The position numbers and the translations under genes were made by a program. This document shows positions 1 through 10,334 of a DNA stretch of 64,000 nt, one piece after another. Origin of the DNA: Helianthus annuus (taxonomy: Eukaryota; Streptophyta; Magnoliopsida; Asterales; Asteraceae). The notes beneath the pieces are model-generated. The model was not told the DNA's origin, ran no database searches, and saw nothing but the letters and a program-made list of their open reading frames with translations. Positions within the stretch are counted from its first letter, which is position 1. Each line of letters opens with the position of its first letter. The stretch lies in contig NC_035448.2 in assembly GCF_002127325.2 (NCBI RefSeq), positions 62,359,751-62,423,750 of the forward strand, in the 5' to 3' direction.

Positions 1-1023
1 TATTTCATATTTGGGATTTGTATAAACATGTGTATCATTTGCACATATCAACTCTTGTTCGATTTCGGGCTTTAAATCGCTTTCTAGAAGGTTATACGCG
101 CACTGATGCGTAAATATAACCAGTTTAAATGCAACAAACACTCCGGAACAGTGACATAGGCTTAACATATCTTAAATAACCGTTACATAACTTAGAAATA
201 AATTTTGGAAGGTTTGGTGTGCCGAAATCAAGTTTATTCGCTTACAGGGACTAAAATTGACAAACTATGAAAGTATGCCAATTTGAACTGTAACGAACAT
301 TCCAGAACATAATCATAAGTTAAACACACCCTAAATATCCTTTACATAGCTTAGAAATAGGCTTTAAGGGGTTCGGTGTGCTAAAATAAACTTTATGCTC
401 ATTCAGGGACTAAAAGCGTCAAAAAGTGCATAAGTTTGCATTTTCGCGCATAACTTACGTTCTGAATACATCCGGACGTCCAAAAATTTATGTAAGCATT
501 AAAATATTTTATTTTAGTGTTTGGCATAAGAAAAATCCTTTCGTCACGCAATTTGGATCTTTTTTCGCGCTTATGCGCATTCCGTCGTAATTAAGCAAAC
601 ATCGCGATCGTACAACCAAATGAACCGACATCCGGCATATTTTTGAGCATGTTTCATGTCCACAATGTTTAGGCATCATTTTAGGGCCTTAAAGTTGGCT
701 TGACGGGCCTTAAACATGTCGGAAATGGCTTTAAACACCAACAGGGACTGAAACTGTCATTTTTCAAACTTGTTACTGAACTGTGTTTCCCAGGCGGCCC
801 GCGTAAGGCCTTGCACATGTTTACGGGGGGCGCGAGGCCCTCCCAGATGTGCAGAATTGCTGTTAACAGCTGTTATGCACTCCAAAACCACTTGCAATTG
901 GTATTTCTCAAACCATGAGCTTAATCTATGGGCTCTAATGGTTTTGCAAAACAAGGGGCACACATGGATGGTTGAGATCGAGGCACGTTATTCGACAAAC
1001 GATCTTAATGGTTCTAACATATC

Positions 1024-1031
1024 TATAAATA
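1024..1031 (+). promoter_or_regulatory. TATA box of LTR X
   Basis: TATAAATA, lying downstream of the GC-rich hairpin region, in the same relative place as the TATA boxes of the A and C LTRs. Marks the probable U3/R boundary region; the start site itself is not visible. Confidence 0.55.
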
Positions 1032-2219
1032 CGCCCTTGCTTTCACTTGCATTCCTCACATTTGATCTGATTCTACACTCTCTAAGTGGAAGTTTATGCT
1101 TCCTACCTGAGAGTGAATCGGGTCAAATCTTGCGGGGACCTTCTGTAAGTATTCTTTCGTGCTTTTCATTCGTTTTAAGCGTTAAAGTCAAACTGCGTTT
1201 GACTTTCTGCATTGACCAGTTTATGGTCAAAGCAAAGTACGTTTGAACTTCATAACGTGAGCGTAATCACGATGGTTATAGTCCCTAGTAACTATACCTA
1301 CTGATTACCACGTTATCTAGGCTCAGTGACGAGTCGTAGTTTCGGCCAAAATGCGTTTTCTTGCGTATTTTGTAACCAAACTATTCTAGGGTATTAAAAC
1401 CGTTTGTTTTAATACCAAACATGTTTTCTAACTTAACTAAACATGTCCTAGCATGTTTAGCTCGTCACGTTTAGAATTGTGCTTGTCTAGGGTCGTAAAG
1501 GTAAGCGATCTAAACAATCGCTTATACTTTCGAACCCGCCCCATTTGGTTGATCTTTAGGATCCGACCAAACACATTAGGTGACCATAGTTTTATAGGGA
1601 ATAACCTTGGTCACATCGTTTAAATAGTTGTATGATAAGTAGTTCCTATGCCTTAGGAAAATTACCAAAATACCCTTTTGTCGCCTAAATTCATTTTAAG
1701 CCTATGTAACATAACTTTTGACATATAAACTGATTTGGTAACAATATTAAACATGTTAAGGCATATCTTACCTGTCATAGGGCTAGATAGGCGTTCCGAA
1801 CGCGTTTTACGGGAACGACGCGTTAAAGTAGCATAAGCTACCTAAACGGGTCGTAAGCACTTAGGTTAGGTTTCATTTTAGTATGTGGGCTTTGTTTAAC
1901 CATATCATATGAGTTCCAATACTCATTTGGTTTACGAAACCTCATACTATCCAATCTCCCAATTTTGGTCCGGTTATTTATGTACTTATCTATATAGGGT
2001 GCCGTTTGATTCCATGATCTCTCTAGCTTTGCTTGGTTTTTGCTCAAGACTTCTAAGCACCCTCAAGTGAGTACATAGTACCCCTCTTTTACTGTTTTTC
2101 AAACATTTTGGGGTGAAACACATGTGCCTACTTGTTACTTTCATGCTTTTCACGTTTTCATATCATATACTTGCTATGTTCACTAGTACACTATTAGTAC
2201 ATGATTTCATTATGCTTTT

Positions 2220-2490
2220 GCTATGTATGTCCTTTGTTGCATACTTAGTACATTGTTTTACATCACATTACATGCTATGTATGTTCATTTAGTTCATACT
2301 TAGTACATTGTTTTACATCACATCACATGCTGTGTATGTTCATTTAGTTCATACTTAGTACATTGTTTTACATCACATCACATGCTACGTGTGATCATTT
2401 AGTTCATACTTAGTACATTGTTTTACATCACATCACATGCTATGTATGTTCAATTAGTTCATACTTAGTACATTCACATCACATCACATG
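2220..2490. repeat. 55-bp tandem repeat, about 5 units, inside LTR X
   Basis: The phrase ATACTTAGTACATT starts at 2241, 2296, 2351, 2406 and 2461, giving an exact 55-bp period. Units share TTTAGTTCATACTTAG and CATCACATCACATGC. The last unit is shortened. There are no variable spacers, so this is a minisatellite, not a CRISPR array. Confidence 0.9.
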
Positions 2491-3695
2491 CTTACATTTT
2501 GGTATAACATTTGGTTTGTTAAATGGGACAATATACATTCATTAACATTAGCTACGTCGTTCGTTAGTAGGTAGTGGTACCATAGGAATTGACAACTCCC
2601 GTTCCTGACATCCTAGGTATGTTTGGATGGAAGGAATGACCGAATTCGATATACATTTACACAGATAGACCTTTAAATTCAATTAGGGGTTTATCGCCAC
2701 AGTTGCAAGGCTTGAATGTATGCATTTTCACAGTACCGCATAGATGTTTATATCAGTATAGCATGCATTTCCACAAAACATAACTTTGATTTAAACCAAT
2801 TTTTACTTCAATACTTTGTTTTGTGCATTTTACCTATGGTTTAGTTGATGTATTTTCACTAGCCATACATATCATTTTGGTTACACATTACATGATTTAC
2901 ATTTGACACATATACATTTTTGACATTCGTTATACATTACATGATTTACATTTTGACATAAACATTTGACATATCATTCAATACATTTGGCAATTGGTTT
3001 AAACATAGACATTTTACATTGGTGGTTTGTTTGGGTAAGTGATTTAAGTAACGAGACGTGTGTAATGTGATACAAGCATGGTGGATACGCTGCTGGTACT
3101 TCCTATATATAAGTGCTTGTATTGTATTACATGTCGTAGCGTTATTTAAATCATTCAATTTGGACTTATACATTTTACACAAATAACATATTTTTCACAA
3201 GACTTTGTTTTACAAAACAGTTTGTTTTATACAAACTCATTTTACTTGGTTATTCATTTAACCTTACATTATTCATTTAAACATACATATCTATCATCGC
3301 TTTTCAAATGATTTATAAAACAAAACATTTTACAAGGATCATGACTGACTTTTGTTAAACAACTTTTTCTAAACTTATAAGTCATGAATCCTAAATAAAT
3401 AAAACCTATGTACTCGCCGGCATTTTTATGCTGACGTACCTATTTTCACATGTGTTTCAGGAGATGATGCATAGGATTGATCAAGATACACATAGGCAGA
3501 CTTGGGCCTTAGTGACAATAAAAGATGCAAGACTAGTTAATTTTGTTATACTTCTTTGTTTGTTAAGACATTGTAACTCTTTTGATCAATAAAACAACAT
3601 TTCAGTTTTCCATGTGTTATGAAACAATGATTCTGTTACAACACTCCCCGACGATTCTGCCACGTTTTGTTGTTTTACGTGGTTGGGGTGTGACA

Positions 3696-3869
3696 TCCAA
3701 CTTACATTCCGTTGTAATAATTGATATTACTTTTGAATCAGATTGTAATATATTTATCTTTTGCTTCCGTTGTGCATTTAAATTGTGTTGTTTGACTATG
3801 ATGACATCAACTACGTCACTATACCCCCACCGGGCCCACCGGTGACACGTGGAAAATAGGGGTGTGACA
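3696..3869 (+). mobile_element. Element A, remaining 3' end of the 5' LTR
   Basis: 174 bp matching 12881-13054 of A's 3' LTR with 5 substitutions by my count and no gaps. Ends GGGGTGTGACA immediately before the primer site. Contains the CACCGGGCCCACCGGTG motif also found at the end of the C LTRs. The rest of this LTR lies beyond insertion X, left of the window. Confidence 0.85.
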
Positions 3870-3872
3870 GGT

Positions 3873-3884
3873 TGGTATCAGAGC
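3873..3884 (+). promoter_or_regulatory. Primer binding site, element A
   Basis: TGGTATCAGAGC, complementary to the 3' end of initiator-Met tRNA, starting 3 bases after the LTR end. This is the standard first-strand primer site of plant LTR retrotransposons. Confidence 0.9.
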
Positions 3885-4843
3885 CAACATTGAGTGAATT
3901 AAACACTAGCCTTTTGTGTTTAATCTCAGTTACATAGTTGCACATTCTTGAGTCTAGACAAAGAACTTAGGACTACTCCTGATTCGTTTTTGTTCTTTAT
4001 TTGTTTCCTTTGTTATTTTTCTGATTAGCCCCTACATGGGCGAGTCAGTATTGTTAGAAGTCCTGTTTAGGGCAGCCATGTACCTGTTTAAATTTTAAAT
4101 GGAACGGCTAGATTTAAAATAACGTTCCTATTATAAGATCTACTAATATTATAAATTGGCAAAATCCAAAAAGGACAAGACCTAGCCCATGTGTCATTTT
4201 AAGGATAGGGCCAAGATGGCAGTTCCTCAAGTAGATACAGATCCTTATTAACACCTCAATTTAGGGTTGTTCTGCTCTTAATATTAAAAAGAATCTTAAA
4301 GGTAAAACCTAGCCTACCTGTCATTTTAGACACGGCCAAGATGGTAAAACCTATTCAAAAGATTCAAATTTCTTGTTAACATCTGAAAGCATGTTAACAT
4401 TTTCGACAAACTGTGATATGATAAAATCACATAGGTCATCTTTAAATTGGGATATTTCAATTTCTCTTATTTATATAACCATCCCTTAAGGATGAAGTGC
4501 CTACGGGCTATAATTAACATCCTGTGGGGCAAAAGACAGTTGTAGTCTTTGACTCTCTGTCAAGAAAAAGGTAATGAAATATGTTCAAACCTAAATGCCT
4601 TGATTCTCCGAAATCATGGCTTATAAATTTAAAAACTGTCTTTGTGACTAGGCCTTTTGCGCCACTTTAATAACCTTAATGTTTTATAACTAGGATAAAC
4701 TATAATGAAAATACTAATTAAATATAACTAACAAATTAACCAATATGGTTTATATTACCATGGTTGATGAATCGTCAAAAATGATGATTCCATAATAACC
4801 TCTAAATAAATCATTGTCAATATTTATGTAGCAATCAAGCTAC
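3885..4843 (+). other. Element A untranslated leader, no accessory ORF
   Basis: Non-coding stretch between primer site and gag. The first part matches the C leader (GAGTGAATTAAACACTAGCC, then a TCGAGTCTAGAC-like block). It then passes straight into sequence matching the C leader downstream of the accessory ORF (CCCTACATGGGCGAGTCAG, GTCCTGTTTAGGGCA). The accessory ORF present in C (51956-53105) is missing here. Confidence 0.65.
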
Positions 4844-6019
4844 ATGGCTGGATCAGAGGAGGTTAACAGCCACCCGAGGGAGAATAATGATGCTACCAGA
4901 ATTAATATAACTGGTGCGGAACTACAGGCATTAATAGATAATGTTGTTACTCGAGCTCTTGACAGACAATATATTGAATCAAGTGATACACACTCTAAGA
5001 CTCTATCTGTGGCTCGTAGTAAACCCCCTTCTAAATCACCTGATTCAAAGGAGGACGATGTTCATAACCGTCAAATCAGAGGAGTGTTCCGCCTAGACAG
5101 GTTGTGCTTAATCAAGAACCACATGTTAAAACCTGTTTGTATAAATATTGTCTCCTGCAAGCCCAGAGACTTCACGGGAGAAAAGGGAGCCATCGACTGC
5201 ATGACGTGGCTCGAGGAGATGGACATTGTTGTTGATATTAGCGGATGTGCAGAGCAAGACCTTGTGAAGTTTGTTTCACAATCTTTTAAAGGAGAAGCTC
5301 TAGCTTGGTGGAGGTCGCTAATCCAGACTACTGGGAAAATCCCGTTGTATAATCAAACATGGGATCAGTTTGTTGCTCTTATCAAGGAAAATTACTGCCC
5401 TCAACATGAAGTTGAGAAGATTGAAAATGATTTCTTGGCATTGGTCATGAAGGACTTAGATTGCCAGGCATATCTTACAAATTTCAATACTATGTCTCGA
5501 TTGGTTCCTTACTTGATCACACCAGAACCAAAGCGTATAGCTCGCTTTATTGGGGGCCTAGCCCCAGAAATCCAGGCAAGCGTGAAAGCATCGAGACCTA
5601 CTACATTCAGGTCAGCGGCAGATCTGTCGCTATCTCTCACACTCGATGTAGTCAGAAACAAGGCCGCAAAAGCTTCTGAAGAAGGGAAGCATAAAAAGGA
5701 GGATGAGGGTTCTCATCGCTCCGATAAGAAGAAAAAGGAGAACTCTGATCATGGGAAGAGTTCCGGGTTTAAAAAGGATAACCAGCAGACGGGTGAAAAG
5801 ACCAGGTGTAAAACATGTAGGAAATACCACCTGGGGAAATGCAGATTTGAATCTCAGCCTCTACCTTGTGGAATCTGCAAGTCCAAGGAGCATAGGACCT
5901 TGGATTGCAAAAAGTTGAAAGATGCGACCTGTTATGGTTGCAACGAGAAGGGGCACATCAAGACTAACTGCCCTAGGAATCAGAAGAAGTCTGAAGAGGC
6001 CAAGAAAGCAAACGCGTGA
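4844..6019 (+). CDS. Gag polyprotein of element A, intact frame
   Basis: 391-aa structural protein expected to form the cytoplasmic particle that packages element RNA. Order seen: variable charged N-terminus with an alpha-helical 'GAELQALIDN' block (about 24-33), capsid domain (about 105-270) with the conserved GEALAWWRSLIQ and LDCQAYLTNFNTMSRLVPY stretches, a Lys/Ser-rich linker, then three knuckles: CX2CX3HX3C, CX2CX4HX4C (CGICKSKEHRTLDC) and CX2CX4HX4C (CYGCNEKGHIKTNC). The start was chosen because it aligns with the gag start of C3 (54061). Unlike C, the frame stops at TGA right at the gag-protease border, so gag is made alone. No other frame break is visible. It is the only long intact retroelement frame in the window. 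Confidence 0.85.
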   Translation: MAGSEEVNSHPRENNDATRINITGAELQALIDNVVTRALDRQYIESSDTHSKTLSVARSKPPSKSPDSKEDDVHNRQIRGVFRLDRLCLIKNHMLKPVCINIVSCKPRDFTGEKGAIDCMTWLEEMDIVVDISGCAEQDLVKFVSQSFKGEALAWWRSLIQTTGKIPLYNQTWDQFVALIKENYCPQHEVEKIENDFLALVMKDLDCQAYLTNFNTMSRLVPYLITPEPKRIARFIGGLAPEIQASVKASRPTTFRSAADLSLSLTLDVVRNKAAKASEEGKHKKEDEGSHRSDKKKKENSDHGKSSGFKKDNQQTGEKTRCKTCRKYHLGKCRFESQPLPCGICKSKEHRTLDCKKLKDATCYGCNEKGHIKTNCPRNQKKSEEAKKANA

Positions 6020-6300
6020 GTCTTCCGGATGAACACCAGGAGGCAATACGGGAAGATGACATCGTAAAAGGTACCTTTCCTTATCAAAGATGCTTATATG
6101 GGGATTATTTGATTCTGGCTCAGAAGAGTCTATTGAGGACAATAAATATTGTAAGCTGTTGTATCCACCTATTAGGATCTTAGGCTTATAACGCGAGGTA
6201 GAATTGGCCGATAACATTTAGGGACTGCTTCAACAACCCTAGATGGATGCTTTATATCCATTAGGAAAACACTCTTATCCAATATCCTAATGTCAAGCCT
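6020..6300 (+). pseudogene. Protease relic of element A
   Basis: Directly after the gag stop, the sequence still aligns with C2/C3 protease: a GGTACCTTTCCTTAT block, a D-S-G-like codon run at about 6110, and a GATGGATGCTTTATATCCATTA block. Several indels and stops destroy the frame. No active enzyme can be made. Confidence 0.65.
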
Positions 6301-6602
6301 TCAAGCTATCCAAAATCATCAATATGATCAAGACAGACGTGACAACTGATCCCCTGTCAAATAGGTGATGGACTAGGTCCAAACCTTAATTGCCATTAAT
6401 GGTCTTCTATGGCCTAGGCTAAGCATAACTGATATATATACATATCTAAATGACGTTCATTGAGAATGTTCGTACTATATTAACCTGTATGGTTTAATGA
6501 TACCATGGTTGGTATATATTAGGGCATCAGGATGATGAGTAGCGGTTGTTGGATTGCAACTAAATAATTGTTTTATTTGGTGTTAGGAATCAAATATCGA
6601 GT
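6301..6602 (+). other. Second leader-like segment in element A
   Basis: Non-coding. About 6420-6560 resembles the pre-gag leader of the same element at 4680-4790: both carry a 'taacc..tatggttta...taccatggttg' block just before a gag start. The element therefore appears to contain two leader-gag units in tandem. Confidence 0.5.
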
Positions 6603-7215
6603 ATGACAAACTCAGATAATACAGCCGTTGATCGTGTTATGGATGATGCGACACATGCTAATGATACTACAATTGTGAACCTTAGAATTTCCAAGGATGT
6701 TCTTCAGACTATGATAGACGCAGCTGTTGGAAAAGCTGTGAAGATGGCTGTGAAAAAGATCAAGGAGCCCAATGCTACTTGCTCCAAATCTCAACCAAGA
6801 CCACCCTTCATTACTCACGAGAAGGATCTCGTTCGTGCCTCTAATATAAAGGGTGAACTGAAAAGGAAAAGGGAGGAAGATAACTCCCAGAGCTCTAAAA
6901 AGAAGAACAAACAAAAGTCCAACCAGAAACCTAAATGCAAGACCTGCAAGAAGCGCCATTGTGGGAAGTGCAGGTACGAACCAAAATCCCAACTGTAACG
7001 AGAAAGGGCATATCAAATCAAATTGCCCAAAGTATGCTAAGAAGCTTGAAGGAGACAAGAAGACCAACGCTAAGGTCTCTCAGATGGATGCAAAAGAGGC
7101 CATACAAGATGAAAATGTTATAACCGGTACGTCCTTATCCGTGATGTATATGCAAGGATATTGTTTGATTCAGGTGCAGATAAGTCGTTGTGGAATAAAT
7201 TTTGTAAGTTATTAA
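6603..7215 (+). pseudogene. Second, capsid-less gag of element A
   Basis: Starts with a gag-like N-terminus (131-aa frame to 6998) containing a helical block and a Lys-rich linker, then a CX2CX3HX3C knuckle (CKTCKKRHCGKC), with no capsid domain between. The frame then breaks. In another frame the sequence resumes inside the last CCHC knuckle (NCNEKGHIKSNC, about 6990-7030) and the start of protease (about 7085-7200). The second knuckle is deleted. The N-terminus differs clearly from the first gag, so this piece probably came from a diverged relative, not from a recent duplication. Confidence 0.65.
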
Positions 7216-8886
7216 ATCTGCCTGTTAGAACCCTAAGCATAAAATATGAAGTTGAATAAAACGCTAGGAGTTCTGCTTCATTTCGGATACCAATCAATCC
7301 TTCATAGATGGTAAGTATAGCAAACTCTTAAAGACTCCCATGAGAACCCTAGATATTAAGTGTAAGGTAAAACTTACAGGCGAAAATCATAGGAACCATT
7401 TCTTCTGCTCCTGTCAAAAGTCTTCAGTCATGAAATTCTAGTGTACCCTCTCTCCAGATGAAGTGCACCATCATAAGTAATTGATATCTCTTGATCTCTA
7501 TCGATTGCGAATACCAGATGGTATGACAAAAGCGCCATATGAGGATTGGTGTATCTTAATATGTTCCGTAGATTGCTTCCATGCCTGATCAGTATGGAGG
7601 TTTAATGCATGGAACCCCAAAGATATTCCAATGGTCATACGGTATTAAAGTCAGCTAATGGTATTCAAAGAAGATATCTAAAATGGGATTATCCAAGTAC
7701 ATGTCCTTGAGTAAGAAATCTGTGGACTCGTAACACGAATGTGTCACTTATCTGATGCAGATCATGGTAAATGAACTGGAGCCTGAGAATTGGAAAATCT
7801 CTACAACCTCCTTGCGTTTTGACTATCTTCTCTAAGATTACCCCGTCTACCTCCTGAGAGGCGAGTAGAGTTAAGATTAAACATCCCGCTTAGGGCTGCA
7901 GTATTATGAAATCTCCATGTTGATTAGTACCACCAATTAGGGAATAGTCGAAACCCTGATTAAGTAAGTTTTAAAATAGAGGATTCTTATAGCCCAACTT
8001 AATATTTGGAGAATTTGGTATAGTTAATTAAGAAAGACAGTTCATTTTGCTTATGCATTTGATTACCGCAACCCTAATTAGGCAACAATTAAGAATCGCT
8101 ATTAACTGCCCAGGAGGATCATCGACTTGATTCGACTAGCCGTAAGGATTAGCTATTCCTTAAGATTAGTTTTAAGTAGTGGTTGGAATAACCATCTCAC
8201 CTTAAATGAGCTTTTCTATAATAGTTGATATATAAGTATCAAGGCTATTCCTTTAGAGACCTTGTATAGATGGAATGTTAAACATCTATTGTTAGAACAA
8301 TAGATTGGTAAGTCCAATTATCAGGATCTGAAAGTTGCATTGAAAACAACAAATAAGATCATTCGAATTCATAATCATCTTAAAGTTGCCAGTATTCGGC
8401 AGAAAATCAAGGATTAATAAAAGTCGCGACCCTCTTAAGTCCTTAATAAGGAATAGGGTTCAACTGCAAGTATCGCTCTAAGAAGAGTGTACCGAAATTT
8501 TTATACAATAAGCTAGTTAAGCTCTGACTATATATAGGATCATTCGAGGAAATCTAATACATCAAAGGTCAATAGCTTTTAAACTATAACCTATCTAAGA
8601 AGCGGGGTGAAACTCGCAATATGACCCACACTAATGATTTAAGGATGTGTTTCACCAATAAGTCGAGAAGCATTATCACATAATGATATGTGCATCTATG
8701 ATATGATAAGAAACCCGTGTCGAATAAGGATCGTTAGGATTAGGATCTAAGGAAGAAAACATGAACTTATTATAAAGGTCATTTAAGATGCCTCTAGAGG
8801 CCCAAGTAGGCTGTGGAGGTTAAATCCACTGTCCAAAAGAGAGTACTTCCATTACATAAGCAAATCTCGAGGTCGAGATTTATTTT
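7216..8886 (+). pseudogene. Strongly decayed pol of element A (protease to chromodomain)
   Basis: No open frame, but order is still traceable: a CATTTGATTACCGCAACC block near 8060 resembles the RT 'CIDYREL' region. 8625-8700 aligns with the C integrase C-terminus (blocks like AGGATGTGTTTCACC against AAGAAGTGTTTCGC). 8770-8880 aligns with the C chromodomain-like tail and its end (TATTATAAAGGTCATTTAAGATG). Total length is about half that of C pol, so many deletions have accumulated. Confidence 0.6.
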
Positions 8887-8899
8887 AAAGGGGTGAGGA
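8887..8899 (+). promoter_or_regulatory. Polypurine tract, element A
   Basis: AAAGGGGTGAGGA directly before the 3' LTR start TGTAACACCTCG. Matches the C tract at 58628-58640. Primes plus-strand synthesis in this class of element. Confidence 0.8.
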
Positions 8900-10120
8900 T
8901 GTAACACCTCGTAAAATCACGTCCAATAAAGTATTGACACGTGTAATGAACCTTAATGAAGTCAAACATTGAAATTTAGGGACTAATTTTTTCGAAAAAT
9001 CAAAGACTTTGATTATTAAAGGACTGGAAGTGTTAGCATACCTAAAATAAGCTTCTAAATAACCTCTTACAATGTTTATATTCACAAATGTGCCACTTGA
9101 TGATTAAGTGTAGCCGTTTGTGGAATTAATTAAAAGTTTGCGCAATAAAGGGTTAAAAGTGTCAACATGTTAATTCTTACCTCTGAGCTTCATAATATTT
9201 AATTATACTCTCAGGAATGCCAAATGATGGTCGTCTAAGGTTTTTATGCCTATAAGTAAAGTTACGCGCAACTTTGCAAGTTAGAGGGACTAAAACTGTC
9301 AATATGTTTAATTATACCTCTGAATGACCTTTTAGCGAACCCAAAGCATCGTGATGTTTAATATGGATTAGATGAGGCTTCAATGCTAATAAATGATGAA
9401 ATGCGCAAGTTTGCACAATAGAGGGCCTAAAGCGTCAACTTTTGAATCTACGCCATTCGGTGACCATTTAAGCAAACAGGAGCGTAGTAATATTTAAGTA
9501 TATGCTTGGGAATGATTATTATGGCCCATGGAAGGCTTAGATATCATTAAACTGCATTTCGCGCTACTTTGCGCAATTAAGGGACTAATTGCGTCAAACT
9601 GCAAAAGTATGTCGATTCGTATAGAATCGGACCTTCCAGAATGTGACCATAATTTAAACATACCCTATTTATCCTTTATATAGCTTAGATATAGGCTTAA
9701 AGGTGTTTGGTGCGCAAAAATAAACTTTTAGGTCGTGCAGGGACTAAAAGTGTCAAAAAGTGCACAAGTTTGCATTTTCGCGCATATCTTGCATTCTGAA
9801 TATCCCCGGACACCCAAAAATTTATGTAAGCACTAAAATATTTTATTTTGGTGTTTGGCTTGATAAAATTCCATTCGTCGCGTAGTTTGGTTCGTTTTTC
9901 GCGTCCGTCCGTGTTTCGTCGTAATTAGCCGAACAACGTGACCGTACGAACAAAGGAACCAACATCCGGCATATTTTTGGGCATGTTTCATGTTCCCTAT
10001 ACTTAGGCATCATTGTAGAGCCTTAAAAATGGTTTAACAGGCCTTAGATGTGTCGGAAATGGCAATTAACAAGTACAGGGGCCTAATATGTAAACAAGTG
10101 AAACTTGGCTGTGCTGAACA

Positions 10121-10163
10121 GGTCCCTTACGGACCGTATACTAGACCATACGGTCCGTATACT
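10121..10163. repeat. GC-rich hairpin in U3 of A's LTR
   Basis: Perfect inverted repeat ACGGACCGTAT / ATACGGTCCGT with an 8-nt loop, followed by a repeat of GTCCGTATACTA. It occupies the same relative place, about 200 bp before the TATA box, as unrelated-sequence hairpins in LTRs X and C. Confidence 0.75.
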
Positions 10164-10326
10164 AATACCAAACAGCAGAATGTTGAAAACCAGCTTTGGT
10201 TTTGCTTTGTGTCTCTCATACTTGAATCTAGGGGCTGCCCATTGTTTAGTAAACCATGGGTAAGAGGTGTATGGCTCAGATTTGATCACGGTTTACGAGA
10301 AACGATCCTAACGGTTCTCAAAAACC

Positions 10327-10334
10327 TATAAATA
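10327..10334 (+). promoter_or_regulatory. TATA box of element A 3' LTR
   Basis: TATAAATA, downstream of the U3 hairpin and aligned with the TATA boxes of LTR X and LTR C. Confidence 0.55.

Larger units (their letters stand above)
1..3695 (+). mobile_element. LTR 'X' (gypsy, Tekay-like), 5' end outside window
   Basis: Long non-coding LTR ending in GGGGTGTGACA at 3695. It is followed directly by TCCAACTTAC, which continues the LTR of element A as seen uninterrupted at 12881. X is therefore an insertion (solo LTR, or the 3' LTR of an element starting left of the window) inside A's 5' LTR. Large parts align loosely with A's other LTR and with the C LTRs (repeated 'gggactaaaa...gtcaa' phrases, a GC-rich hairpin near 792-845, a TATA box), so it is a related but distinct family. 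Open frames inside, for example 770-1246, look like chance. Confidence 0.8.

Noticed and set aside
770..1246. 158-codon plus frame in LTR X
   Set aside because: Lies across U3/TATA of an LTR, has no domain, and overlapping shadow frames exist; no support as a gene.
2220..2490. CRISPR-like array
   Set aside because: Units are contiguous 55-bp repeats without unique spacers, in plant LTR DNA.
3873..3884. Possible tRNA gene part
   Set aside because: Only 12 bases complementary to the tRNA 3' end, i.e. a primer site; no cloverleaf around it. The same applies to the other primer sites.
1..8899. Treating 1-3869 as one LTR pairing with 8900-13054
   Set aside because: Only 3696-3869 matches closely; 1-3695 is much more diverged and ends in its own GTGTGACA terminus, so it is a separate insertion.
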